Source of the DNA: Dehalococcoidia bacterium
GTDB lineage: Bacteria > Chloroflexota > Dehalococcoidia > GIF9 > AB-539-J10
DNA: 51,771 nt
Assembly (NCBI GenBank): GCA_021157895.1
Contig: JAGGVQ010000001.1
Coordinates: forward strand, 1-51,771
Direction: 5' to 3'
Below, in pieces: positions 23,476 through 31,247 of the stretch. A program made the position numbers and the translations under genes. How positions within the stretch are numbered: position 1 is the stretch's first letter; the number at the start of each line of letters is the position of its first letter. The notes under the pieces were generated by a model, which was not told the origin of the DNA, did not search any database, and was given only the letters and a program-made list of their open reading frames with translations.

Positions 23476-25950
23476 ATGGCAGCAGCATTTGAAAGATTTT
23501 CGGAGCGTGCACGTAGAGTATTAACCAAGGCTCAGACTGAAGCGCAGCGTCTGGGTCATGGATATATTGATACCGAACACATACTCTTAGGCCTATCCCA
23601 GGAAGAAACGGGAACGGCGTATAGAGCGCTGACCAACATGGGCATATCGGCTAACAAGTTGCGCTCGGCAATAGAATTCGTTGCCGGCAGGGGGTCCAAA
23701 CAACCCAGCAGCAGAGAAATCAGTCTGGCCCCACAAGCTAAGAAGGCAATCGAGCTTGCTGTGGATGAAGCACGCCAGCTCCACTCCAATTACATTGGCA
23801 CTGAGCATCTCCTGCTCGGCTTACTTAAAGAAGGCGGAGGTTCAGCCAACAGTGTGCTGCAGAGTTTTAATGTAACGCTGGAAGGCACACGCGAAGAGAT
23901 AGCCCGCATCGCCCGACAGGAGGCACATAGGGGAGGGCGTGCAGTTCGTAGCACCTCTCGCACACCCATGCTGGATCAGTTGGGCACAGATCTAACTGCC
24001 CTGGCCCGTGAAGGGAAGCTTGATCCTATCATTGGTCGCCACAAAGAGATCGAGCGGGTGATTCAAGTACTCAGCCGCCGTACCAAGAGTAATCCCGCGC
24101 TCGTAGGTGAAGCTGGTGTGGGCAAGACAGCTATCGTTGAGGGTTTGGCCCAACGCATCGTTGCCGGTGAGGTTCCCGAAGCACTCCAGTCTAAAAGAAT
24201 AATTGCCCTAGATATAGGAGGCCTGGTAGCGGGCACTAAATATCGCGGAGAGTTCGAGGAGAGATTGAAGAAAGTCATCGAGGAGCAGAAATCAGCCGGA
24301 AATTGCATCCTTTTCATTGACGAGATGCAAACCATCGTGGGGGCAGGCGCTGCAGAAGGGGCAGTAGATGCCGCCAACATTCTCAAACCGCCACTATCGC
24401 GCAGGGAAATACAATGCATCGGTGCTACCACTCATGACGATTATCGCAAGTACATCGAGAAGGATCCGGCATTAGAACGACGGTTCCAGTCTATCTTAGT
24501 AGCTGAGCCTACCGTCGAGGAAACCCTGGAGATTCTGCGGGGAATCAAACACAGGTATGAAGAGTTTCATCACTTAACCATAAGCGATGAATCCCTCCAA
24601 GAAGCCGCTACTCTGGCATCCAGATATATTCCTGACCGCTTTTTGCCCGACAAGGCCATCGACCTGATAGATGAAGCTAGTTCTCGGGTTCATATCAAGC
24701 GTGGTGAAGCTCCTATAGATTTAGCACAAGCAAAACGAGCATTGGAAAGTGTACAGAGGGAAAAAGAGGAAGCCATCGCAGCCCAAGAATATGAACATTC
24801 CAGTGAGCTGCGCGACCGCGAACTACAGTTGATAGAAAAAGTCACAGCTCTGGGGGAGGACTGGCATAAAAAACAGGAAGAGGAGAAACCCACAGTCAAC
24901 CCGGATGATATCGCTGAGGCTGCCAGTATGTGGACTGGGATTCCCATAGTACGGTTAACTACAGACGAGAGCAGCCGTCTACTTCACATGGAGGAAGAGA
25001 TACACAAGCGTATCATCGGGCAGGATGAAGCTATCAACACCCTAGCCAAGGCAGTACGAAGATCTCGATCTGGACTGAAAGATATACGCCATCCCATCGG
25101 GGCCTTCATGTTCTTAGGACCCACTGGTGTAGGCAAAACCGAATTGGTGAGATCTCTGGCCGAATTCATGTTCGGTAGCGAAGATACTCTCGTCCGCCTA
25201 GACATGTCGGAGTTCATGGAGCGTCACACTGTGGCACGCCTGGTAGGAGCACCTCCAGGATATGTCGGCTACGAAGAAGGGGGGCAATTAACTGAGGCAG
25301 TAAGGCGGAAGTCTTACTGTGTTATCCTGCTAGATGAAATAGAGAAGGCCCATTACGATGTATTCAATATTCTGCTCCAGATTTTCGACGATGGACATCT
25401 CACGGATGCCAAAGGCCGGCGCGTTGATTTCCGCAACACTATCATAGTGATGACCAGCAATGTTGGTGCCGAAATGATCAAACGAGAGATGAATATCGGT
25501 TTCACCACTCATGCTGATACTAACAAGAAGGAACACGCAGAATATCAGAAGATGAAAGATAAAGTCCTCGGGGAAATGAAGAAAACGTTCCGTCCTGAGT
25601 TCTTAAATCGAATTGACGAGACCATTGTATTCCACGCATTAAGCAAAGAAAACATACGCGGGATCGTTAACCTGTTGCTTGAGCAAGTTGCCCTCCTGCT
25701 CAAGGAAAAGAGCATAAACTTGGAAGTAACCGATGTCGCCAAGGACTTCTTGGGCAATAAGGGCTATGACCCTGTGTTTGGAGCACGGCCTCTGCGCAGG
25801 GTAATCAGAAAGATGGTAGAGGATCCCCTATCCGAATCTCTGCTTAGTGGTAAATTCGCATCAGGTGAAACTGTGATAGTAGATTGCGAGGAAGATAAGA
25901 TAATACTACGTTCAGCAGCGCTTGCGGGAGCTACTCCCGCAAAAAATTAA
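23476..25950 (+). CDS. clpC: ATP-dependent Clp protease ATPase subunit ClpC
   Basis: 824 aa Hsp100 unfoldase that feeds proteins to ClpP. Order of domains: N-terminal double Clp-N repeat (FSERARRVLTKAQ, GTEHLLLGLL); AAA1 with Walker A GEAGVGKT near residue 211; a UVR/M segment near 430-460 (AAQEYEHSSELRDRE); AAA2 with GPTGVGKT near 547, FDDGHLTDAKGR and a C-terminal D2-small domain. UVR plus a double N-repeat marks ClpC rather than ClpA or ClpB. The start at 23476 is set by the promoter. No mcsA, mcsB or ctsR is adjacent. The downstream genes run in the same direction. Confidence 0.95.
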   Translation: MAAAFERFSERARRVLTKAQTEAQRLGHGYIDTEHILLGLSQEETGTAYRALTNMGISANKLRSAIEFVAGRGSKQPSSREISLAPQAKKAIELAVDEARQLHSNYIGTEHLLLGLLKEGGGSANSVLQSFNVTLEGTREEIARIARQEAHRGGRAVRSTSRTPMLDQLGTDLTALAREGKLDPIIGRHKEIERVIQVLSRRTKSNPALVGEAGVGKTAIVEGLAQRIVAGEVPEALQSKRIIALDIGGLVAGTKYRGEFEERLKKVIEEQKSAGNCILFIDEMQTIVGAGAAEGAVDAANILKPPLSRREIQCIGATTHDDYRKYIEKDPALERRFQSILVAEPTVEETLEILRGIKHRYEEFHHLTISDESLQEAATLASRYIPDRFLPDKAIDLIDEASSRVHIKRGEAPIDLAQAKRALESVQREKEEAIAAQEYEHSSELRDRELQLIEKVTALGEDWHKKQEEEKPTVNPDDIAEAASMWTGIPIVRLTTDESSRLLHMEEEIHKRIIGQDEAINTLAKAVRRSRSGLKDIRHPIGAFMFLGPTGVGKTELVRSLAEFMFGSEDTLVRLDMSEFMERHTVARLVGAPPGYVGYEEGGQLTEAVRRKSYCVILLDEIEKAHYDVFNILLQIFDDGHLTDAKGRRVDFRNTIIVMTSNVGAEMIKREMNIGFTTHADTNKKEHAEYQKMKDKVLGEMKKTFRPEFLNRIDETIVFHALSKENIRGIVNLLLEQVALLLKEKSINLEVTDVAKDFLGNKGYDPVFGARPLRRVIRKMVEDPLSESLLSGKFASGETVIVDCEEDKIILRSAALAGATPAKN
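25922..25942 (+). other. Perfect hairpin at the 3' end of clpC
   Basis: TTGCGGGAG and CTCCCGCAA form a 9-bp perfect stem with a 3-base loop inside the last codons of clpC. An A run, not a T run, follows, so it is not an ordinary rho-independent terminator on this strand. It may modulate mRNA stability or coupling to the next gene. Confidence 0.6.
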
Positions 25951-25978
25951 GTGCTTTGCTGTAAAGGAGGATATTTCA

Positions 25979-26200
25979 ATGGCAAAAGAAACCATAGAGG
26001 CTCCAATGCCGGGGAGAGTAAGGAAAGTTAATGTTGCTGTGGGAGATAATGTAGATGAAGGTGCGGTAATATGCACCCTCGAAGCTATGAAGATGGAGAA
26101 CCCAATACTGTCCCCAATTAAAGGCTCAGTCACAGAGCTTGGCGTCTCCCCAGATCAGCATGTCGATATGGGAAACATGATAGCCGTTATCGAAGGCTAA
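25979..26200 (+). CDS. Stand-alone biotinyl carrier domain protein
   Basis: 73 aa, a single biotinyl/lipoyl domain. The biotin-attachment motif EAMKMEN is intact, with flanking APMPGRV and the closing MIAVIEG. It would carry CO2 for an acyl-CoA or pyruvate/oxaloacetate carboxylase whose other subunits are not in the window. AAAGGAGGATATTTCA precedes the ATG and decides it over an upstream frame start at 25922. Its place between clpC and radA is unusual; the gene may be expressed from the clpC promoter. Confidence 0.93.
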   Translation: MAKETIEAPMPGRVRKVNVAVGDNVDEGAVICTLEAMKMENPILSPIKGSVTELGVSPDQHVDMGNMIAVIEG

Positions 26201-26211
26201 ACTCAGATAGC

Positions 26212-27597
26212 TTGAGATCTGAAAGTCAAGTTAAATCAAAGATCACTTTCATTTGTCAGCAGTGTGGTAAGGAAAACCCCAAGTGGCTGGGGCGTTGCCC
26301 CAGCTGTGGGGCGTGGGGTAGTTTTGTCGAGACCAGAGTTAGTCCTCCTTCTCTCTCTTCCCATCATCACCAACTTGCCAACAACGCACCGCAGGAACTC
26401 TACACAGCCCAAAAGGGAGACATTCCCCGTTTCAATTTGGGCTTCAGTGAATTAAACCGTGTCCTTGGCGGCGGCCTGGTTCCGGGATCACTGGTACTCA
26501 TCGGAGGAGAACCGGGCATAGGCAAATCCACGCTCTTGCTCCAGACATCAGACAGCGTTGCCAGAAATAATAAACTGGTAGTCTACGTCTCCGGCGAGGA
26601 ATCCATCACCCAAGTCAAATTAAGAGCAGAGCGCCTGAAAATTAGCGGCAAGAACATTTATTTTCTGGCAGAGACCAATATGGAGCAGGTGCTACAACAT
26701 TTGGAAGAGATCTCGCCAGCCCTGGTGATGGTTGATTCTATCCAGACAGTGTTCCTGGATGATGTCACTGGTGTGCCAGGGAGCATCAGCCAGGTGAGGG
26801 AATGCACCCTCAGGTTAATGTACTGGGCTAAACAAAAAAATATCCCAGTATTCATTGCCGGGCATGTTACCAAGGAAGGCTCCATTGCAGGTCCCGGTAC
26901 ACTGGAGCATATCGTGGACGTGGTTCTGTATTTTGAGGGAGAACCGTTTCACAACTACCGTATGCTGCGCGGGGTAAAAAATCGCTTTGGGTCCACCAAT
27001 GAAGTAGGAGTCTTCGAAATGGGCAGTGATGGGCTAATAGAAGTGAATAACCCATCCCAAGCATTCCTCTCTCAACATGAGGATACCTCTATCGGATCAG
27101 TGGTGATCCCCACACTGGAAGGAAGCCGACCCCTGCTGGTGGAAGCACAAGCCCTGACCAGTTCCACCAGCTTTGGCCCACCGAGACGCATCGCCAACGG
27201 CATTGACTTCAACAGACTCCTCTTAATCAGTGCCGTCCTGGGCAAGCGTGCCAGGATAAAGCTATCCAACCAAGATATTATCATCAACGTTACCGGCGGG
27301 CTAAGAATCAACGAGCCTGCAGCAGACTTGGGCATCGCCCTGGCCATTGCATCCAGTGCACACGATATCCCGCCACTGGCCAAGCTGGCTGTTATGGGAG
27401 AAATAGGACTCAGCGGTGAGCTCAGAACAATCCCACAAATAGAACGACGAATTACTGAAGCTGTACGCCTGGGGTTTAATGCTTGTCTTCTACCAAAATC
27501 AAACTCCAACCCCCCTCTTCAGCACGCTGACATACACTTGCTCACAGCAGACTCCATAACCGAAGCATTAAGGCTGGGACTCAGCAAAAAAGGATAA
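26212..27597 (+). CDS. radA: DNA repair protein RadA/Sms
   Basis: 461 aa. It is a branch-migration and recombination ATPase. The N-terminal zinc finger has C15, C18, C29 and C32 (CQQCGKENPKWLGRCPSCG). Walker A GEPGIGKST is near residue 98 and the RadA-specific KNRFG motif near 255. The C-terminal third is the Lon-protease-like domain. The frame opens with TTG at 26212; no ATG lies between it and the zinc finger. It is followed after three bases by ispD. Confidence 0.95.
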   Translation: MRSESQVKSKITFICQQCGKENPKWLGRCPSCGAWGSFVETRVSPPSLSSHHHQLANNAPQELYTAQKGDIPRFNLGFSELNRVLGGGLVPGSLVLIGGEPGIGKSTLLLQTSDSVARNNKLVVYVSGEESITQVKLRAERLKISGKNIYFLAETNMEQVLQHLEEISPALVMVDSIQTVFLDDVTGVPGSISQVRECTLRLMYWAKQKNIPVFIAGHVTKEGSIAGPGTLEHIVDVVLYFEGEPFHNYRMLRGVKNRFGSTNEVGVFEMGSDGLIEVNNPSQAFLSQHEDTSIGSVVIPTLEGSRPLLVEAQALTSSTSFGPPRRIANGIDFNRLLLISAVLGKRARIKLSNQDIIINVTGGLRINEPAADLGIALAIASSAHDIPPLAKLAVMGEIGLSGELRTIPQIERRITEAVRLGFNACLLPKSNSNPPLQHADIHLLTADSITEALRLGLSKKG

Positions 27598-27600
27598 GCT

Positions 27601-28269
27601 TTGACCAACATATACAGTATAGGTGCAATTATCGTTGCTGCTGGCAGCAGTCAGAGGTTGGGCACAAGAGACAAGATTTTTTCCAAAATCAAACACAGAC
27701 CACTATTGTCCTGGTCGGGGGATGTCTGCCAGGCCTGCAATCTGGTAAAACAAATAATTATCGTCCTGAATGCCGCTAACCTAGAACAAGGGAAGAGGCT
27801 AATCGTAGAAAGGGGATGGTCCAAAGCCACTACCTGCCTGGGGGGGGTACGGCGGCAAGATTCAGTCCAGCAGGGATTATCCCAGATAGAGGATTGCAAT
27901 TGGGTTATGGTCCACGATGCCTCGCGCCCCTTTATCACCCAGGAGATAATCCACAATGGCCTGGATGCAGCCCAGGAAACTGGATCTGCCGTCGCTGCAA
28001 TACCCGTCACAGATACCATCAAGCTCACAGGTGAAGGCAATGTCGTCAGAGAAACACCACCGCGCGACATGCTATGGGCAGCACAGACTCCCCAGATCTT
28101 TCGGTACGACATATTACGCCAGGCTTATGACAATCTCACCACAAACATCACTGACGATGCCACCGCGGTAGAGCAGATCGGGTACACGGTGAAACTCTAT
28201 ATGGGAAGCTATCGCAACATAAAGGTCTCCACTCCCGAAGACCTGGCCCTGGCAGAGGTCATTGCATAA
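27601..28269 (+). CDS. ispD: 2-C-methyl-D-erythritol 4-phosphate cytidylyltransferase
   Basis: 222 aa. It is the third step of the non-mevalonate isoprenoid pathway, making CDP-methylerythritol. Motifs: AAGSSQRLG with K (the nucleotide loop, residues 14-25), GGVRRQDSVQQGL, VHDASRPF, TDTIK and the C-terminal KVSTPEDLALAE. Start codon TTG. It sits directly after radA and before ispF, so two pathway steps are co-transcribed although they are separate proteins. Confidence 0.95.
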   Translation: MTNIYSIGAIIVAAGSSQRLGTRDKIFSKIKHRPLLSWSGDVCQACNLVKQIIIVLNAANLEQGKRLIVERGWSKATTCLGGVRRQDSVQQGLSQIEDCNWVMVHDASRPFITQEIIHNGLDAAQETGSAVAAIPVTDTIKLTGEGNVVRETPPRDMLWAAQTPQIFRYDILRQAYDNLTTNITDDATAVEQIGYTVKLYMGSYRNIKVSTPEDLALAEVIA

Positions 28270-28270
28270 C

Positions 28271-28756
28271 ATGGCAGGAAAAGAGATAAGGGTTGGCATA
28301 GGATACGACACTCATCCCCTGGTTGAGGGCCGCAAGCTTATCCTGGGGGGAACACATATCCCCTATGATAAGGGTCTGCTGGGACATAGCGACGCCGACG
28401 TGGTAATTCATGCCATCATAGATGCCCTGTGCGGAGCTGCTAACATTGGAGATATCGGCACCCTGTTTCCCCCTGGAGAGAAAGAGTATGAGAACATTGC
28501 CAGCCTGGTGCTGTTGAGCAGGACGAGAGGTTTGCTCAGAAGCCAAGGGAGCAGCATAGTTAATATCGATGTTACTATCATAGCTCAACACCCACGCATT
28601 GCTCCATTTATTCCCGAGATGAAACAGCGTATCAGCCAGAGCCTGGAGATTGACTCAAAAAGGGTGTCCATCAAGGCCACGACCACCAACGGCCTGGGGT
28701 TTATCGGCAGGGGGGAGGGCATAGCTGCCCAGTCCGTAGCCCTGCTGCAAACCTAA
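28271..28756 (+). CDS. ispF: 2-C-methyl-D-erythritol 2,4-cyclodiphosphate synthase
   Basis: 161 aa, normal length. It closes the cyclodiphosphate ring in the non-mevalonate pathway. Zinc ligands are in GIGYDTH (D and H), and HSDADVVIHA supplies the third His. FPPGE, KATTTNGLGFIGRGEGIAAQSV complete the active site. The ATG at 28271 follows the ispD stop by one base; a TTG three codons upstream is an alternative. It ends in a 4-base overlap with a convergent small gene. Confidence 0.95.
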   Translation: MAGKEIRVGIGYDTHPLVEGRKLILGGTHIPYDKGLLGHSDADVVIHAIIDALCGAANIGDIGTLFPPGEKEYENIASLVLLSRTRGLLRSQGSSIVNIDVTIIAQHPRIAPFIPEMKQRISQSLEIDSKRVSIKATTTNGLGFIGRGEGIAAQSVALLQT

Positions 28757-29025
28757 GCAACCAGCATATCGTAAGCCAGATGTCCCTCCTGCCAATAAAT
28801 CTCGAACTTGACTGACTTACCCTGAATCAAATACTTTTCGCTCTCACAACGCAGCTTCTTGAAATCCGCTGTCTCTAAAAAGGCCTTGAGGAGTTCAAAC
28901 CTCTCCTCAAGGACATCACTATCGCTCGCACTCTGAATTATAGTGCGGGATACATTTCCAAATTCATCTCTGGCAGTAGCTTCTATGCAATGGGAGAGAA
29001 AGGGACTCAACTCAACGATATTCAT
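28753..29025 (-). CDS. Hypothetical protein, 90 aa, predicted leaderless mRNA
   Basis: No family recognised. The protein is small, acidic and soluble, with two helix-like parts and a C-terminal strand-rich segment (SVKFEIYWQEGHLAYDM). A convincing promoter, TTGAAA-N17-TACAAA, lies at 29033-29061 with seven bases between the -10 box and the ATG, so the gene is probably real and transcribed without a leader. It is divergent from the DUF134 operon and convergent with ispF. Confidence 0.65.
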   Translation of the reverse strand: MNIVELSPFLSHCIEATARDEFGNVSRTIIQSASDSDVLEERFELLKAFLETADFKKLRCESEKYLIQGKSVKFEIYWQEGHLAYDMLVA

Positions 29026-29032
29026 AGGCTAA

Positions 29033-29061
29033 TTTGTACCACTAATCGAGGGCACTTTCAA
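29033..29061 (-). promoter_or_regulatory. Promoter of the 90-aa hypothetical gene
   Basis: On the minus strand TTGAAA (29061-29056) and TACAAA (29038-29033) are 17 bases apart. The ATG at 29025 comes seven bases after the -10 box. Confidence 0.65.
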
Positions 29062-29064
29062 AAT

Positions 29065-29093
29065 TTGACAGCCTTCACAGCAAAGATTACAAT
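29065..29093 (+). promoter_or_regulatory. Promoter of the DUF134-MinD-Mrp operon
   Basis: TTGACA (29065-29070) and TACAAT (29088-29093) are 17 bases apart. Its -35 box is three bases from the -35 box of the divergent promoter, so the two are back to back and could be controlled together. Confidence 0.75.
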
Positions 29094-29134
29094 TATTACT
29101 GACATATGTCCATAACTTACGGGAAGGCAGGTGA

Positions 29135-29632
29135 TTGTATTTGTCAAGGCCAGCAAAATTACGGTATGTCTCCCAGCTACCCCAGGCGGCATTCTTCCGG
29201 CCGATAGGGGCGCCCCTGTACGAATTACAAGAGGTCCATCTATCAGTGGAAGAGATCGAAGCCATCCATCTCAAGGACTTGAAGGAACTGGAACAGGAGG
29301 AGTGTGCAAAAAGAATGCACATTTCCCGGCCCACCTTTCATCGTGTGGTAGCATCAGCCAGACGCAAGCTTGCTGATGCCTTAATCAACGGCAAGGCAAT
29401 TCAGATCGAGGGCGGTAATTTTGGACTATCACAACAGAGATTTCGCTGCAATAACGATGGACACGAATGGAATGTCCCCTTTGAGATGCTGGCGCGGGGA
29501 GCAGTGCCAGCATGCCCCATTTGTTCTGGTGTAAATGTTCAGCCCCTGACCGTTTTCGGTTTTCGGGGTAGATACTGGAGAGGTACTTGGGGAAGGCCGA
29601 GCGAGGAGCACAGAGGGAACAGAAGGAGGTGA
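29135..29632 (+). CDS. DUF134 family HTH DNA-binding protein
   Basis: 165 aa. DUF134 (COG1342) proteins are predicted regulators with a sigma-factor-like helix-turn-helix. Visible are EIEAIHLKDLKELEQEECAK then MHISRPTFHRVVASARRKLA (HTH and recognition helix), followed by KAIQIEGG, the usual end of the domain. A C-terminal extension holds CPICSG, part of a possible zinc-ribbon. Start is TTG with AAGGCAGG upstream. As first gene of the operon, it may regulate it. Confidence 0.85.
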   Translation: MYLSRPAKLRYVSQLPQAAFFRPIGAPLYELQEVHLSVEEIEAIHLKDLKELEQEECAKRMHISRPTFHRVVASARRKLADALINGKAIQIEGGNFGLSQQRFRCNNDGHEWNVPFEMLARGAVPACPICSGVNVQPLTVFGFRGRYWRGTWGRPSEEHRGNRRR

Positions 29633-29638
29633 TATAAC

Positions 29639-29842
29639 ATGCCATTTGGAAGAGCCTGGTTTGGTGGGAGAGGAGGATTTGGCAGGGGTTTCGGCCGAGG
29701 TTGGGGTGGAGGCTGGCGCGGTTGGGGTAATCCCTATCCCTGGAAATCATTAGGTTACGGTTACCCTCTCAGGAGATATGGATCGTATTATCCCTTCCGT
29801 GCTTACGTCACTCCCCGGTCCTATGGCTATTCCCCCTGGTAA
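29639..29842 (+). CDS. Gly/Arg/Tyr/Trp-rich small protein
   Basis: 67 aa, almost entirely Gly, Arg, Trp, Tyr, Phe and Pro (for example GRGFGRGWGGGWRGWG, then repeated Tyr-Gly). Such low-complexity composition suggests disorder and possible nucleic-acid or surface contact. AAGGAGGTGATATAAC precedes the ATG, six bases after the DUF134 stop. Related small Gly-rich proteins often sit beside DUF5320 genes; function unknown. Confidence 0.75.
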   Translation: MPFGRAWFGGRGGFGRGFGRGWGGGWRGWGNPYPWKSLGYGYPLRRYGSYYPFRAYVTPRSYGYSPW

Positions 29843-29939
29843 ATAAACACCATATGCTGGAAAGCGAAGGGAAAACAGGTAGAAATAACAGAGATAGATT
29901 AGTTCTGTGCAGACATTTTAATTGAAAAGGAGGTGAATT

Positions 29940-30305
29940 ATGCCAGGATTAGATGGAACAGGCCCTCTTGGTAGGGGGCCAATGACAGGGTGGGGACGTG
30001 GTATCTGCGGAGGAGGCTTCGGGCGAGGATATGGCTGGAGGGCTCCTTATACTACATCCGGTGCATGGCCGGACTATGGGGCAACAGGGAACTTTCCATA
30101 CGGGGGAAACCCTTACGCCGCGGGCCCTGCATATGGGTCTTATGGTAACCCGTTCATGGCCCCTGCTGCGACAAGCCCCTACTCCCCACAGATGACACGG
30201 GAACAGGAACTGGATTTCCTCACAAACCAGGCCCAGGCAATAAAAAGCCAGTTAGACCAGATTAATGCTAGAATAACCGACTTGGAGAAAGAAAAAGAAC
30301 AATAG
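29940..30305 (+). CDS. DUF5320 domain protein
   Basis: 121 aa. The start LDGTGPLGRGPMTGWGRGIC is the typical DUF5320 signature. A Gly/Pro/Tyr-rich middle is followed by a C-terminal helix about residues 80-120 with heptad spacing, ending in ITDLEKEKEQ, probably a coiled coil for oligomerisation. AAAAGGAGGTGAATT precedes the ATG. Family function is unknown; it is commonly next to NifX-like proteins and MinD/Mrp ATPases, as here. Confidence 0.82.
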   Translation: MPGLDGTGPLGRGPMTGWGRGICGGGFGRGYGWRAPYTTSGAWPDYGATGNFPYGGNPYAAGPAYGSYGNPFMAPAATSPYSPQMTREQELDFLTNQAQAIKSQLDQINARITDLEKEKEQ

Positions 30306-30326
30306 AAAAATAGAAAAGGAGATCTT

Positions 30327-30896
30327 GTGAAAATAGCTGTCTCAGCAACAAGTCCCAGCATAGATGCTGATGTAAATCCTCGTTTCGGTAGGTGTGAGCA
30401 CTTTATCCTCGTCGACCCTGAAACGATGGAATTCGAACCCCTGGATAACACTAATCTCTCTGCCGGTGGTGCTGGCATTTCAACAGCACAGATGATTGCC
30501 AACCAGGGAGCAGCAGTGGTAATCACCGGTAGCTGTGGCCCCAATGCTTACCAAACATTATCTGCCGCCGGCATTGAGATAATCACAGGCGTCGCAGGCA
30601 AGATAAGGGCTGCCGTTGAATCCTACAAGGCAGGAAAACTCAAGCCTGGAGCTCAGCCTAATGTAGATAGCCACTACGGAATGGGGATGAACCAAAGGGT
30701 GGGTACAGGACGTGGAATGGGCATGGGCAGAGCAATGGGAACTAGACAGGGAATGTCATACCAAAGAGCACCAGCAAGTACATCAAGTGCCCCCCAAGAA
30801 AAAGAGGTAGAAACATTACGTAATCAGGTACAAACTATGTTGCAACAATTGAGAGAAGCTCAGCACCGGATCTCAGAGCTAGAAAAAGAGAAATAG
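30327..30896 (+). CDS. NifX/NafY-like (dinitrogenase FeMo-cofactor) domain protein with coiled coil
   Basis: 189 aa. Residues 1-110 form the dinitrogenase iron-molybdenum cofactor domain (NPRFGRCEHFILVD, SGGAGISTAQM-like region, ITGSCGPNAY), which in nitrogenase systems binds metal clusters or precursors. A Gly/Met/Arg-rich linker (about 112-150) and a C-terminal coiled coil follow. GTG start with AAAAGGAGATCTT upstream. There are no nitrogenase genes in the window, so it more likely holds an iron-sulfur or other metallocluster for the neighbouring ATPases. Confidence 0.85.
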   Translation: MKIAVSATSPSIDADVNPRFGRCEHFILVDPETMEFEPLDNTNLSAGGAGISTAQMIANQGAAVVITGSCGPNAYQTLSAAGIEIITGVAGKIRAAVESYKAGKLKPGAQPNVDSHYGMGMNQRVGTGRGMGMGRAMGTRQGMSYQRAPASTSSAPQEKEVETLRNQVQTMLQQLREAQHRISELEKEK

Positions 30897-31013
30897 CCTT
30901 TAGTTCTGAATAATCGTCTGCACGGCAGATATGAGCTTTCCCATAAATAGTCATATTTGCTACAGCTTGCCCTCGGAAGTAACAATAGAACAAAACAAAG
31001 GAGGAATAAATAT

Positions 31014-31244
31014 ATGCCTAGAGGAGATGGTACAGGCCCAGCCGGACAGGGACCAGGAACAGGAAGAGGCTTAGGGCGTAACCAGGGATCTGAGATGGGC
31101 AGAATGGGTGGAAACCGCCCGGGCTCAGGGCCCAGCGGATACTGTGTTTGTCCTAAATGCGGAGCGAAAATAGCCCACCAAATAGGCACTCCCTGCTACA
31201 ACCTGAGTTGTCCCAAGTGTGGTGCCAAGATGGTCCGAGAATAA
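31014..31244 (+). CDS. Small zinc-ribbon protein with GDGTGP N-terminus
   Basis: 76 aa. The first half, PRGDGTGPAGQGPGTGRG, matches the opening motif of the DUF5320 protein. The second half has CVCPKCG and CPKCG with C-YNLSC between, giving a two-knuckle zinc-ribbon. AAAGGAGGAATAAATAT precedes the ATG and fixes the start over a longer frame from 30957. It ends three bases before the first MinD-like ATPase gene. Confidence 0.8.
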   Translation: MPRGDGTGPAGQGPGTGRGLGRNQGSEMGRMGGNRPGSGPSGYCVCPKCGAKIAHQIGTPCYNLSCPKCGAKMVRE

Positions 31245-31247
31245 AAC

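Noticed and set aside
25922-25950. Rho-independent terminator after clpC
   Set aside because: The hairpin is followed by A bases, and genes continue on the same strand with short gaps.
29385-29750. Minus-strand frame of 121 codons opposite the DUF134 and Gly-rich genes
   Set aside because: It is antisense to DUF134 with no promoter or ribosome-binding site, while the plus-strand genes have clear signals.
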